A stretch of 64,000 bases of DNA from positions 434,001 through 498,000 of the forward strand of contig NW_025064904.1 in NCBI RefSeq assembly GCF_019112545.1, read 5' to 3'. Positions 26,299 to 37,300 of this stretch are shown here, one piece after another. The translations under genes and the position numbers were made by a program. This DNA is from Guyanagaster necrorhizus. Taxonomy: Eukaryota; Basidiomycota; Agaricomycetes; Agaricales; Physalacriaceae. Within the stretch, counting starts at the first letter, position 1; each line of letters opens with the position of its first letter. The notes under the pieces were generated by a model, which was not told the DNA's origin, made no database searches, and saw nothing but the letters and a program-made list of their open reading frames with translations.

Positions 26299-26395
26299 GG
26301 CGGGTAATGGAGGATCGGAGTTTGAAACCTTGCTGACGCGTCGCGTGCAGTGTCCCTTTGTACCTACCACCACCACCACCACCGCCATCAATACC

Positions 26396-27528
26396 ATGGC
26401 TGATATTCTTCTCGCTTTCAAAGCCGGCAGGGCTTTCAGAAGAGAAGGAACAAATATGGTCGACTCGGTCGCTGGAAAGGGAGCTATTATGATCACCAAT
26501 GGAGAGGATGGACTGTTGCATTTCATTTGGAAAAACAGAGTCACTAATGATGTCGAAGAAGTCATTCAGTCTCATCTGAGGTGTAACCTTGTCTAATGTA
26601 GACATATAGGACCTCATTCTCTTCCCTTCGGATGCAAGCTTCGTTAAAGCATCCGGACGCACATATGTATTGAAGTTCTCCTCGTCGAATCAGAGGCACT
26701 TTGTGAGCTATCTTCTGCTACTTTGCTGGACAAACTCTGAATTTATTACTAGTTCTGGATGCAGGTAATGCCCACCTAATGCAACTATTCGATGGCTTCT
26801 CATCGCCCGTAGGATGCTTCTTCAGACAGAGACGACGAGTTCGTGCACAATGTGAATGGCCTTTTGGAGGATCCAGAATTCGTCCCAACGTGGGGATCAA
26901 CGTCAACATCGTCTCAAGGTGCCTCTTCATCGTACGACTTGCCTCTGTCACCTGCTGTCCTTGTTTTGACGTGATATTAGTTCTGCAGCCTCGCAGTTCC
27001 AGGCAACGCCGGAACAACTGGAGCAATTACAGTCGATACTTGCATCAATGACGGGAGGGGTAGGTGATGCTCAATCTCGCGTCCCGGGTGCGTCTGGTAA
27101 CTTGGCGATGAATCTGCCTGATGTATGACCATTTTCTGCAGAGATGTCTCTCTCTGACATCCTTACGCCTGAGACCATCACCCCGTTATTCACCACTCAT
27201 CCTTCGCTCATACCGGCACTTTTCCCTCACCTGCCGCCTGATCTTCCAACGCCTCCTACGCCAGAAGCCGTGCAACGCGTGATTACGTATGTTCATTTGC
27301 TCAACTTCATGAAACCGAAGTAAATGTGCCCTCTTCAGCTCGCCACAATTCCGAGCTGCTGTTTCGAACTTCGATCAAGCATTGAGAACGGGTCTTTTGG
27401 GTGGGCTTGTAAGAGGACTTGGGTTACCGGAGGAAGCAGGTACAGGAATCGGCCCTTTTTTGCGAGCTGTGCAAGAACAGGCGGATAACGAGGAGCTAGC
27501 AGGAGCGGACCAGATGGATACAGATTAA
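26396..27528 (+). CDS. RPN13: Proteasome ubiquitin receptor Rpn13 (ADRM1)
   Basis: Binds ubiquitin and the deubiquitinase Uch37 at the 19S proteasome. ATG at 26396 (MADILLAFKAGRAFRREG), TAA at 27526-27528, about seven exons. The N-terminal Pru domain shows GLLHFIWKNR, DLILFPSDASF, RTYVLKFSSSNQRHF and FWMQD. After an acidic linker comes the DEUBAD-like helical domain: LEQLQSILASM, LSDILTPETITPLF, LFPHLPPDLPTPPTPEAVQ and SPQFRAAVSNFDQALRTG. An in-frame upstream ATG at 26285 would add a (Thr)n stretch encoded by an (ACC)6 repeat (26366-26383). I prefer 26396, which matches the family start. Confidence 0.92.
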
Positions 27529-28730
27529 AGTATATGCATACTGCATATTTTATAAATTCTCTTCACGCAGCGTCAGTATGACCGAACGCGAGATAAGTGC
27601 ACAGATGGTAAGCTACTCTTTGTCACCATACGCATTTTTCACTGCCTGATGATTTCCGTTCTCGTTCCGAATGTATCATTATTCCTTTGGGCGGAAAGGG
27701 CGGCCCGACGAGACCGCCCTTTCAACGCATACCTATATGTTGATGCGGAGCAGGGTTCATGAAGAACTCTATGGCAAACCTTAAAACGATGTTTTATACC
27801 ATTTGTCGTATGATCCCAAGATCAAATTCAACGCTAGTTTACGCCATTCTTAGAGATAGGCTCAGGAGCCAGCCCCGAATACACTGTCCTGTGCAGCGCT
27901 GTCCAAAATGATTAGACAATACAGATAACCCGAGAAATTTGAGGCCTGTAACGTAAAGGTTTTATGAAACGGATCGTATTCTCCCTTCATATCCTGTTCA
28001 TTGTCGGTAGCTGATAATAACCAGATAGATACATTAGTACGCTTCCTTTCCCCGGAAAGGAGATCTGTTGAGCCTATGTGTTAGTGAATGCTTCTTGAGA
28101 GTTAAACTAATTCTCGACCCTTCCCGAGGTAAATGATATTGAGATATGACGCTTCTTTCTGGGGGATCATCAGACGAGAGTTTAGCAGTTTGTTTGCACT
28201 GCGGTTTGCGAAACAATGATACCACGGGACTTGCTGCGTGTCAACGATCCCTTAAATTATGGATGCAGAGGCCACGGGCTGCAGACCGTACAAGCATTAT
28301 CATGGTAAGTTTTCCTGTATTCTGTACACCCCGGCTAGACATTCAACTTTCGAATGATGTAAGATATTTCCAGATATCTGAGACAGACCCAATACAGACG
28401 TTGTTTGTCTTCATGCATAGCTCAATTCTGAGACTACATTTTGGACGTTACGGTCCGAGGAGTTACTATGAGCCTAGGCGCATGAAACCTAGCCGGGCCC
28501 ATACTAAATCTCTATCAACGCAAAAGACTCCAGCGCCCGCCACTCACCGCTAATACCTGGGTCTACTTCAAAACGAGACTGCCATGGATGATCAATGATC
28601 ACGATAATCACAGAGCAGTAACTTACACGTCACTGAAACCCAGGTGGAACCCGGTAGCGGGTATTTCCATTACAACAGTGACCTCGGTTTAAAATGAGCG
28701 GGCCATGCAAACGCAATATTTACCGTTCAA
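27529..28730. other. Intergenic region after RPN13
   Basis: About 1.2 kb with no gene I can support. Open frames at 28146-28553 (+) and 28034-28225 (-) have no family resemblance or splice context. It contains a strong hairpin, listed separately. Confidence 0.5.
27694..27723. repeat. Perfect 10-bp inverted repeat (hairpin)
   Basis: gaaagggcgg and ccgccctttc are exact reverse complements separated by 10 bases, about 165 bp after the RPN13 stop codon. In RNA it would form a GC-rich stem-loop, perhaps in the 3' untranslated region. Any role is inference. Confidence 0.6.
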
Positions 28731-29621
28731 ATGGCATTCATTCCCCTATCTCACTGGAACAGGACTTCTGTGAGTGCTGCCGTTCTTTATCTACTTCGGT
28801 GGACTTATTGGCCCATAGATGCAGGAGAAGATTGGCATCAAGGAGACCCATGACCTCCGGATTGGGTCTGCCTACGCGGTTAAACAAGCAACTCCCTATG
28901 AACGCTACAGAGTGTCACGTATGAGGGTAAGGATGAGGCTTCAATTATTCACTGTAAGTGCTTCACATTATCGGCTCTCTGTGTCTCCAAAGTTCTGACA
29001 GTCAATATAGACCACCTTGCTCCTAATGGTCGCCTCACCGTTTGCACTGCCGATGCTTTTACTCAAGCTTCGCAACCCGGATCAAATTTCTGCATCTTTC
29101 GAGACCATTATTCCAGCTGCCTTTGTCGCGTCCATTGTGGCTGCGCTCACGATTGCTCATGCTCGCAGGTTGCTGGTGAAATCCAACGTAAGGCATCCCT
29201 GAGTTGGCAATGATATCTCCTGCTCACATGTAGTGCTTCTCCAGGTGGATGTACTCTATTCAGGAAACGATGTGCGTATATTACCCAGGTATATCCTAAG
29301 TTACCGACTCTTTCGCAGGTCTTCCAAGATGCGAAACTCTGGTACATTTCCAGGATTTCTAAGTACTCCGGCGCCATGAATTTCGGCTGCGTCGCAGCAT
29401 ATGGTGCAGGATGTGGTTCTCTGCTACTTGAATACTACCCCACCCCCACTATCACATTTGGAATTGCATTGTCCACCGTCATCCTTGTCCATACCCTTCT
29501 CTCCATGATTCCCCAAATCAAAACCAACACCTTCTTTAAGCGAAACGTCTTCTCTGCTGTATCTAATCTTCGGGATGCTGTTTCGGAAAAGAACGTGGCG
29601 GCGCTTGCACCGACGCTGTAA
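28731..29621 (+). CDS. Four-TM membrane protein of unknown function, copy A
   Basis: No known family recognised. Proposed exons: MAFIPLSHWNRTS (from 28731), then MQEKIGIKETHDLRIG ... YERYRVSRMRVRMRLQLFT, then a hydrophobic exon beginning TTLLLMVASPFALPMLLLKL at 29011, a short exon VDVLYSGND, and the last exon VFQDAKLWYISRISKYSG onward, ending at TAA 29619-29621. Four membrane segments are predicted by eye: LLLMVASPFALPMLLL, IIPAAFVASIVAALTIA, MNFGCVAAYGAGCGSLLL and ITFGIALSTVILVHTLL. A basic, Arg-rich segment precedes the first. The tail is soluble. The next gene downstream has the same architecture and matching sequence around the first segment, so the two are tandem paralogues. The first exon is the least certain part. 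Confidence 0.6.
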
Positions 29622-29981
29622 TCAGACGGTCGCGTACGTGGGATTTACCGGTGCTTATGTAGTCATTGGAATGCATTGGTCGTATCTTCTGCGATAGAAT
29701 GCTGGGATGTCGCACAAACTTGGTGACTTTGTAAATACACGACTACTAATTAATCATGTTTAATTGCCAAAAATAGATGATCGATCATCATTCGTGGTGA
29801 TGAACTTAAGTTTGAACATGAGTCTGGCACGAGACCTTGCCATCTCTTGCTGCACACGGATTCCTTCGCAACAGTGATGTAGCTGTGGGAATGCCTGGAA
29901 TCCAAGGGTCCACTTCCTTCTTAAATCCGATACAGACGGGGTATTAGCAGGACTCAACTTGAACTTGTTCACCCATCTCAT
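29622..29981. other. Spacer between the two four-TM genes
   Basis: 360 bp with no supported gene. An antisense open frame at 29760-29999 is judged spurious. Confidence 0.5.
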
Positions 29982-31010
29982 ATGGTCGATGCCAAGCACT
30001 GGGTGAGCGGCTTTGTTTTGCTTACCATGCTGGTTGACTCCTGACTCGCTGTAAGAACGACGTCGAAGCGGTAAGGTTGCCGGTGGTCAGAAAGGCATCG
30101 GCCTACGATCGCCGTCGGTTAGAACGTTGGGGGGCGAGGCTGGAAGTTCAGCTAATGCTTGTAAGAAACTCTTCGTCGAAATTTTTATTAACTGAGGAGG
30201 AACGTTCTTATTAATTAGACCTTCTGCCTCTTGTTGGTCATTACACCATTTGCGATTTACGCCTTGTCTCTTCGGTCTTCTTATGGCCCAATACACGAGC
30301 ATCGGTTCGATACCTTCCTAACCCGGGCCTATGTCATGTCGGTTGTTACAGTAACGACCCTTGTTCACTGCAGGGCGATGCTTGAAGATGCTGATGTATG
30401 TCAACAATTACATTTTTCCCAGACTAGTAAGTTACTTACTGATGGCTGCGGTCTGTAGGTGGACTTGCCCTTCACCGAGGAGTGTCCGCGAAGTTCCATT
30501 ACCAAGATATTCGTCAACGTAAGTCTCGTGGATCTTCTGATTTACATGGTGGTTGAACGTATCATTTAGCTTCGTCAACGCACCAAACGCTCTTTCATCA
30601 CGTTTGTTGTCGGGGCCAGCGCTTACATGAATCTGGCGTGCTTCTCCATCTGTTTGATTGGCTGGACGGACATGCTCTGGCAGCTCTATCGCACTGTGAC
30701 TATTGCAATCGTCATCATCTCCACCTCCGCAAGCATATTCCATGCCTTGTTCATGCTGGCATTTCCAAACCACTATGTCAGGTTTGTACCCCGGTGGACT
30801 GTCTTCTCCATCTGGGATATCAGACCACTTGTTGATCAATTCTGGGCACGCGAAGATCAGAAACAAATCGACAAGGCGACAAAGAGCTTGAGATGGGAAT
30901 TCCACGATTGGATTTTTGATCGCAGTGAAGGGTATCATTGGAAGGGAGGGAAGAAAGGCCATGATAGCCTCAAGAAGATAGCCCTCAACAATCTCCGTGC
31001 GTCACTGTAA
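29982..31010 (+). CDS. Four-TM membrane protein of unknown function, copy B
   Basis: ATG at 29982 (MVDAKHW), short first exon, then an exon from 30056 reading NDVEAVRLPVVRKASAYDRR and ending QLML. A hydrophobic exon from 30219 (TFCLLLVITPFAIYALSL) follows, then VDLPFTEECPRSSITKIFVN, then the large last exon LRQRTKRSFITFVVG to the stop at 31010. Four hydrophobic segments: LLLVITPFAIYALSL, AYVMSVVTVTTLVHC, ASAYMNLACFSICLIGW and VTIAIVIISTSASIFHALF. The KASAYDRRRLER ... ITPFAIYAL stretch parallels KQATPYERYRVSR ... ASPFALPML of copy A, and both first exons contain HWN. The C-terminus is longer and more charged than in A. Function unknown. It converges on MMS21. Confidence 0.65.
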
Positions 31011-31258
31011 CGATAGTGTTTCAAGGGCATTGCCTGTGTAGCAAAGTTTCCAAATACTCATCAGACACCTGTACTATGCGCCTTCCTTGCAGTATCTTCT
31101 CTTTTTTTTAACAATAAAACCAACTCGTACCAGTAACATTGTAGAAACGTTCTTAGACCATCGCAATCATCGTTTGGCACTGGCGTACGTAAAATAGGAC
31201 AAAGTGGATCGACTATAGGTCAGAACACTGCTTCCCTTCATCTTCATCGTCAATCGCC

Positions 31259-32533
31259 TCATTCAATCACCTCATCCACTTCCATCGCCTCTTCCGCTCG
31301 TTTCTTCCTCCTCTCATAGGCCTTGATCTTTCTTGCTAGGTCCCTATTTGGTACGCAGTCAGATAGCCTGAACGAGGCTCTGCATCCAGAAGCAGGGCAT
31401 TTCTTCGCGTCGCATTCGTTTCTAAACATCTCTTTAATGGCAGCTTTGGAAAAGGAATGCTTGCAGATGTTCCTGGCAAGACATTCAGTATCTTAGCATA
31501 GTAAAGAAGGAAAGACGAACGATGTATAAGGCTCTTCAATAAGACGAAGAGTTATAGGGCACTTGTAGTCTTGTGTCACGCCTCCAACTTCAATATCGAC
31601 GTCATCGTCACTTTCATCTCCATTTTCTGCGCAAATAACTCAGTTGAATACGACATCGAGGAAACAAAATAATAACCTTTGTCTATCAGTTCTGTCATTG
31701 GTGGCATAGGTTCATTGGGATGGTCTACTTCCTGTTACAATATGACGTCTCGGGATACACTCTCAAGTGAAGGCTACTTACATAGACAGCTTGCTTGAAA
31801 GCCTTGTACTGTTCATTTTTAGCGTATTTCTGACGCGTAGTCTTCGCAGAATACTCCTGAGAACGCTTCAAAACGCCAGCATGATAACGAGGTACAGCAT
31901 CGCACTGCAGAGGGGGATGAGAGACCTTTTTTTAACGATAGGCACCTGAAAGACACACAATAGTCTCCTTCTTAGATAGCTTCTCATGTATTTCATCTAG
32001 GACGCTCGAATGGAATCGCATTTCTGCCTCGATATCAATGAATCCCTTCACCAACAACTCAATTTCCTCAAGGTTCTAACAATTTGCTTACTCAGATTCG
32101 ATAGAGATGCAGGCGAGGGCAAGGCCCGCACCTTGTCTGCCACCTCCTTTCCTCCGTGGTCAAGAACAGCTACCGCAACATCGTCGATGGCGCCACAATG
32201 TTCTTGAATCTTCGCTGTCATGAGCATCCAATCCCTCGAGAGCCCATTCAGCTTCTGGAGATCCCCCTCCCCGAGCGGTTGGTCGGCAAAGTTCTCCACA
32301 TCGATAGGGTCCTCGTCGTCTGTGTCCGGCTGCCGGGCCTCCCGTGGCGTTGTATGCTGTTCGCCGTTGACTTGAGGTCTCTTTTCTTTCTTATCTGTTT
32401 TGCTCTTGGTCCTGCGACGAGGTTGTTCATCCTCATCATCCATGTCCACGTCCTCCCTGGATGGCGTCTGTGTAGCGCCTTCCTCGATGTCAGATGACTC
32501 TTGAGCTCTGGCGGATCGGCGACGCGATGACAT
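31259..32533 (-). CDS. MMS21: SMC5/6 complex SUMO ligase Mms21/Nse2 (SP-RING)
   Basis: E3 SUMO ligase of the Smc5/6 complex in DNA repair. ATG at 32533 (MSSRRRSARAQESSDIEEG), TGA at 31259-31261. The N-terminal exon is acidic and Arg/Lys-rich with GLSRDWMLMTAKIQEHCGAI, probably part of the Smc5-binding coiled coil. The SP-RING follows: YKCPITLRLIEEPYTS, then after an intron NICKHSFSKAAIKEMF and CDAKKCPASGC, giving the C/H ligands of an SP-RING, then LSDCVPNRDLARKIKAYE. The tail is Arg/Lys-rich then acidic (AEEAMEVDEVIE). A more upstream in-frame ATG at 32581 adds 16 residues; the inner start gives the more usual N-terminus. Zinc ligands look complete. Confidence 0.85.
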
Positions 32534-32819
32534 GGTGGTCGGTAGAAAGGGGAAAGCGCGATATGTCACAAACGCGTCCATCCTGTCACGATCACGTCTT
32601 AGTCAGCTTATTACACCAATCAACTATTTGGCTGCTTCTTCATCCGTTTGCCAAGCCACAAACTGCAATCTAAGGTTAAAATAATTGATACATATATACA
32701 AAAAGTGAGTGAGAATTATATACATGTTAATCTACAGTACTAATTGAGTGGGGCAGTTGATGATAAGCCAATGTCCTGGTCGACCTACAAGTACAAATGT
32801 GAATCCCCCCAATATTCCA

Positions 32820-34382
32820 CTATGAAGGCCTCTCTCCTTGTATCTCCTTCATTTTATGTACCATGATATCATGCGACTCCTGCACATATTTTTCCGACTC
32901 ACTTCGCTTGAACTCGATTTGCTTCCCCTTCACATGCATATCTGGCTCACGCATGGCAAACGGATTCACGTCGGCCTTCGTGTCAAGGTTGGCCAAGCTG
33001 TGATTGACAAAACGATGGGTCGTCTCGTCAGATCGTACCGCGTATATAACATCCAACATTTTGGCGTCAGACGGGAGACGCCAGTAGTCGATTGCGATTT
33101 GCGGAGCTGGCATGTCGGACCACTCCGGAATACGCCCTGCTTCCATCTCCTGGATACAGCGAGTACTATACCAGTTGAATAGCAATGTAGCCGGCCAGTG
33201 TCTATGAGGCAAGTGACTCACTAGGTTACAACAGCCTCCTCCTCTAGGTGACCAACGAAACGATGGCATGTTTTCGGGGAAACCATATATGCGAAGACTA
33301 AAGGTTTGTAAGTCACAAGTTGATACGTCGTAGTTATTATGCTTACAAAATAGGTTGTAGAAAACTCCCTGCGCGCCAAGAATCATGGCACGGAAAAAGA
33401 GAGACGGGTGACGGAGCGTCATAAATGTCCTGCAGTATAGTGAGATACCGAGCAGAAAGGCGAGAACGATGATACTCCACTCACATGAGGTGCATCCGTT
33501 CATTCTCAGCTTCTTCCAGACAGGTGTGGATCCTATAGAGAGCATTACGGTTAGAGGGAGACAACTCCAATGATGAATACAACACCGACCAGCCACTATC
33601 TCGTCTCATTAGGCGGAGACTCTGAAGATGCCTCAACGTTGCTGCTACCATCCCTGGCACACCGGCAATAGATTCCAGAAACAGGATACGCTATGTTGGA
33701 AGTGTTATCAGAGTGAAGGGAGATCATCACGATTGTGAGAAGGACTTACGTTCAACCATCCCTGCTCGTCTAATAAGTATCCCTCTTTCCTTAGCTGTTG
33801 GAGTGTCATTTTGGCATCTGGTGGGATGGGTTTGTGCCTATAGCCCGAAATAAAGTCGTAGCCCCATCTGCAAAGGTCGACATTAAGGAGGGAGGAGTGT
33901 CAGCGACTAACACGCACGTACCGAGCGAACTTGACGAGACCGTATGCAAGCTTATCTGAGACGGTCTTGGCCTCACGATGTAAGACCTGATGCTATTATT
34001 CAGCGACCACGAGCAAACTACAAGGAAAGATCAACGCACCTCGACGGCTTTTATTTCTTCAGGAGTATACACAGGGTGGAACAGCACCCAGTCGCCTTGC
34101 ATGGTCGGCACGGTGCTGACCGCGTCGACACGAGTGAGAGGGGACGACGAGGTGGCAATGCCTCGACGGTCACGGTCCTCTAAACACGACGGTCAAAGAA
34201 AGGACAAAGCAAATCTTGGGTTACGATGACTCACGAATATGATGTGGCACCAAGTTGACCTCTGCATGGTTACTTTGTACCACTGTAGCGGGATGTGTGG
34301 CGCTGGACGCGATGGCACGAACACGCAGCGCGCCAATCGCGACCTGGCGCACGGGCAGTCGAGTGATAGAGGTTCTCAACAT
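32820..34382 (-). CDS. AOX1: Mitochondrial alternative oxidase
   Basis: Inner-membrane di-iron ubiquinol oxidase that bypasses complexes III and IV. ATG at 34382 ([20 protein letters not shown]), a basic amphipathic presequence; stop at 32820-32822; about ten exons. Iron-binding motifs are all present: [13 protein letters not shown] (Glu), [12 protein letters not shown] (Glu, ExxH), [16 protein letters not shown] (Glu) and [18 protein letters not shown] (ExxH). Family sequences [39 protein letters not shown], and [19 protein letters not shown] are also seen. The C-terminus ([16 protein letters not shown]) is slightly extended. The gene borders a nearly 5-kb gene-poor region that contains its promoter. 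Expression is likely stress- or respiration-inhibitor-responsive, by analogy only. Confidence 0.93.
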
Positions 34383-37300
34383 AGCAATAATTTTGAACGG
34401 GCATTATCATTTCTTCTCCACTTTTATAAGCGTCCTGAATACAATTCTCTTACATTCAGACTTCCGATTCCTCCCGAGCCCGAGTTCCGGTTTTGGGAGC
34501 CAATAGGAAGGCATAGTGGTGTGGCTGTAATAGGAATTTTGCGGAACTGGGTCAATTACTATTATTGAGTACCACCCTTGTATCGGATAGATACATCACA
34601 GGCAGACGGTTGTTGCAGAGGCCCAATTGGAGGAACTAACCGAACATTGAACACTGTACATTTGAGAATAATAGCGCTCGCTATTGGTTCGCACAGTCCA
34701 TTTTTTTGCGCAAAGCAGTTTCAAGACAAGGCATATTCATGATCCGGTTTGAGCTTCTGCGTATTCTGAAACAACAATCGGCAGTACCTACTAGAATTTC
34801 TTTCAACCCGCGTACAGTGGAAATGACCTCACTTAACGTTTGATTCGCTGATTGGGTGCTATTTTTTCACTCAGACAGGCATTCGGATTACTCATTTCTA
34901 GGCCACACCAAGCTTCGTATTGGCCGCTCCAGGTTCGTGTCTCGAATGATTGTCGACTTTGATGCAAGTTCTCGCACACACCGGAGCTTTATACTTTCTT
35001 TTCTGTGCTTCAAGACTCACGCAACATGATTGGTTCCCCAGTTCATTGGCCAATCCGAGGCGAGATACGGGCCGCTGAGGGTGCCCACTCTTGATGCGGA
35101 AAATTCCGACTTTCACTGCGCCCTAGCAGGAGTTAGCAGGCGAAGAAATTCTCAAATGACAGAGTCTCACTATGTAATTAATTCTTCGGTCAAATTCCTC
35201 AATCGATGAGTAATATAAGTATGTATTGTTCGTTATCCTTCGATCACCAGCAGCTGCTCCGCGGGTTAGGAATGAGATGGAATGATAGAAACTGATGGGG
35301 TCATATCAAAGCTGTCCTAGTCTTTGGTGGCAATCGTCTGGTGTGGAAACGTCAGTCACCTGCCCGTTTGTGGTTGCTCTGAGGCTTGCCTGAGTATTGA
35401 TATCCAACAATTGGCGTCGTTATCTCCAACTCTACTCGCCTCGAGTTGCCGCTCCGATTACTATGCTTCTTTCCAATTTTCCCCTTGCTTTTGAGGCGGT
35501 GGTCGCCAGCAACAAGCACCAAGTTCCCAAGGAGGTACCCAGGAGTCGATATATCAGATCGACTTGAGAGTTGCTTGCATGCGTGCTTGAGTCGTATTCG
35601 CAAGTACATAATCGCTGTTACAGAAAATTCCACCGAGGACGTTCTGATTTAGAAATACAATCTTGATATTAGATCTACAGGGAAGGATAGAAGACTCCGG
35701 CCATGAAGAAATAGGGTTCCTGTCGGGTCGGACGTGGAGAATTTCGATGGACCTTGGACGAGTTGTGGATTTTTAATAGCTTGCCGATATTCTCACTTGG
35801 CCGAGCTGGCGGTGAACAACTACCTGAATCGACTCTGTCATTGGCCTGACCAGCTATCGATTAAAACAAGGATCTTCTCGAGCCCTTGCGTCCGGCCAAT
35901 CAACGCGCATGTCATTCCCGGTCCGATCGATGAGACGAAAAAGCTACCACCCACACGGCGTATACAGACCTTGAGAGAGTTCGAGAGTTCGATTGAATTT
36001 GGATCTGCCCAAGAGCTGCGCTTTGTTGTCGTAGATTCGAGGCAGATTCGTCTGCGAGTTTCGTTTGATTGGAGGTGCAATGCTCAAGAATGTTCAGCAC
36101 TGAACAAGGCAATTCTCTGCCAGGGGACCGGAATCGGGGTTTTGTTGATCGCCCGGTATGCAAATATACGGAATGTGGCGTTGCATCGATTAAAGCGAGA
36201 TCTCCCCATAATGTGGGAATACGGCTAGAAGGAATATCAGAAAGCTGATTCGCGGTTGCGATCTGGACGTTATGTGGACCGTACCGACAGCAATCTGAAT
36301 CTAGCAATGACAATATTCGCGCCACTGATCGAGAAAACATCGAACAGACAAATGCGGGGAATGCGTTTTCTGAGGAGGGTCCCGGCGGCTCGAAGGCCCT
36401 GAATTAACGTCGAGACGCTTCTTAATTAAAAGCGAGTCGGACGAAAGGGGGATACGAGGTTAGCGGGAGGTGCGGGTTACGCTGCTGGGGCAACGATAGA
36501 AGTCGACCTTCGGATAATTGACGGGTCAAGAGGACGGTTGGCAAGCAGAGAACTTGGGATTTACGGAATCCGAGTGGTTCTTGAGAGATTCTGGGTGAAC
36601 CCTCTATCTCATAAGATCTCTGAGCGCCAGACCACACGCTGCAGGAGGAAGAAAGGACATAGACATAGCTAACCCTCGGTGACGACTGAAGAATAAGAGG
36701 CTCGGCCGACCGAACGATGAGTACGTGTACATATGTCGTCCGAGCACACCTTTACCGAGGAAAGCTCGTCTAAGCGTGAATTCGTAGATTATGCAGGCGC
36801 TTTTCGTGCGCTCCTTTTTCTCGATACATCAGTCTGAGGATTGACGAAGCCGATGTCCTTGCTACAAACGTCGACTGGTTGGTACTTGCGATCGATCAAA
36901 AAAATGCGCTCAAGGTGAGGATATGCCTCATGAGTGGTGTCATGTTGTCCGACACGGTCCCGACCTACGACACCTGCCTTCGTTCCTCGAAGGTCGATAA
37001 GAGTAATCGAAATTTCTCGGATTCTCGGAAACCGAGCGTTCATCACGCGTTTCTGAATTTCATCTGCGTTCATTTTCAGCTTCCGTGGGATGAAAGAAGA
37101 AAATGGGGATTGACTTATTTGGCAAACGGCGCCCCGATAGGAATTCGGGGTTAGGCAGCTTCCGCGAGAGTCTTGAATTTGAAGAGAAAACCTCCCCTCT
37201 ACCGCGAGGTTAACCTTGCAAAATGTTTGGGGTGGAGGTAGGGAGCATTAGAACGGATATCATCTCTTCAGGAGCAGCGGGGAGCGCTTCCGTGCTGCGC

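Noticed and set aside
26090..26662. 190-codon minus-strand open frame
   Set aside because: It runs antisense through RPN13 exons and reads the SCOC-like exons in the wrong frame; the spliced 78-residue gene explains the coding signal better.
35734..36228. 164-codon open frame in the gene-poor region
   Set aside because: No recognisable domain, no splice context, and an overlapping 142-codon frame on the other strand; likely chance.
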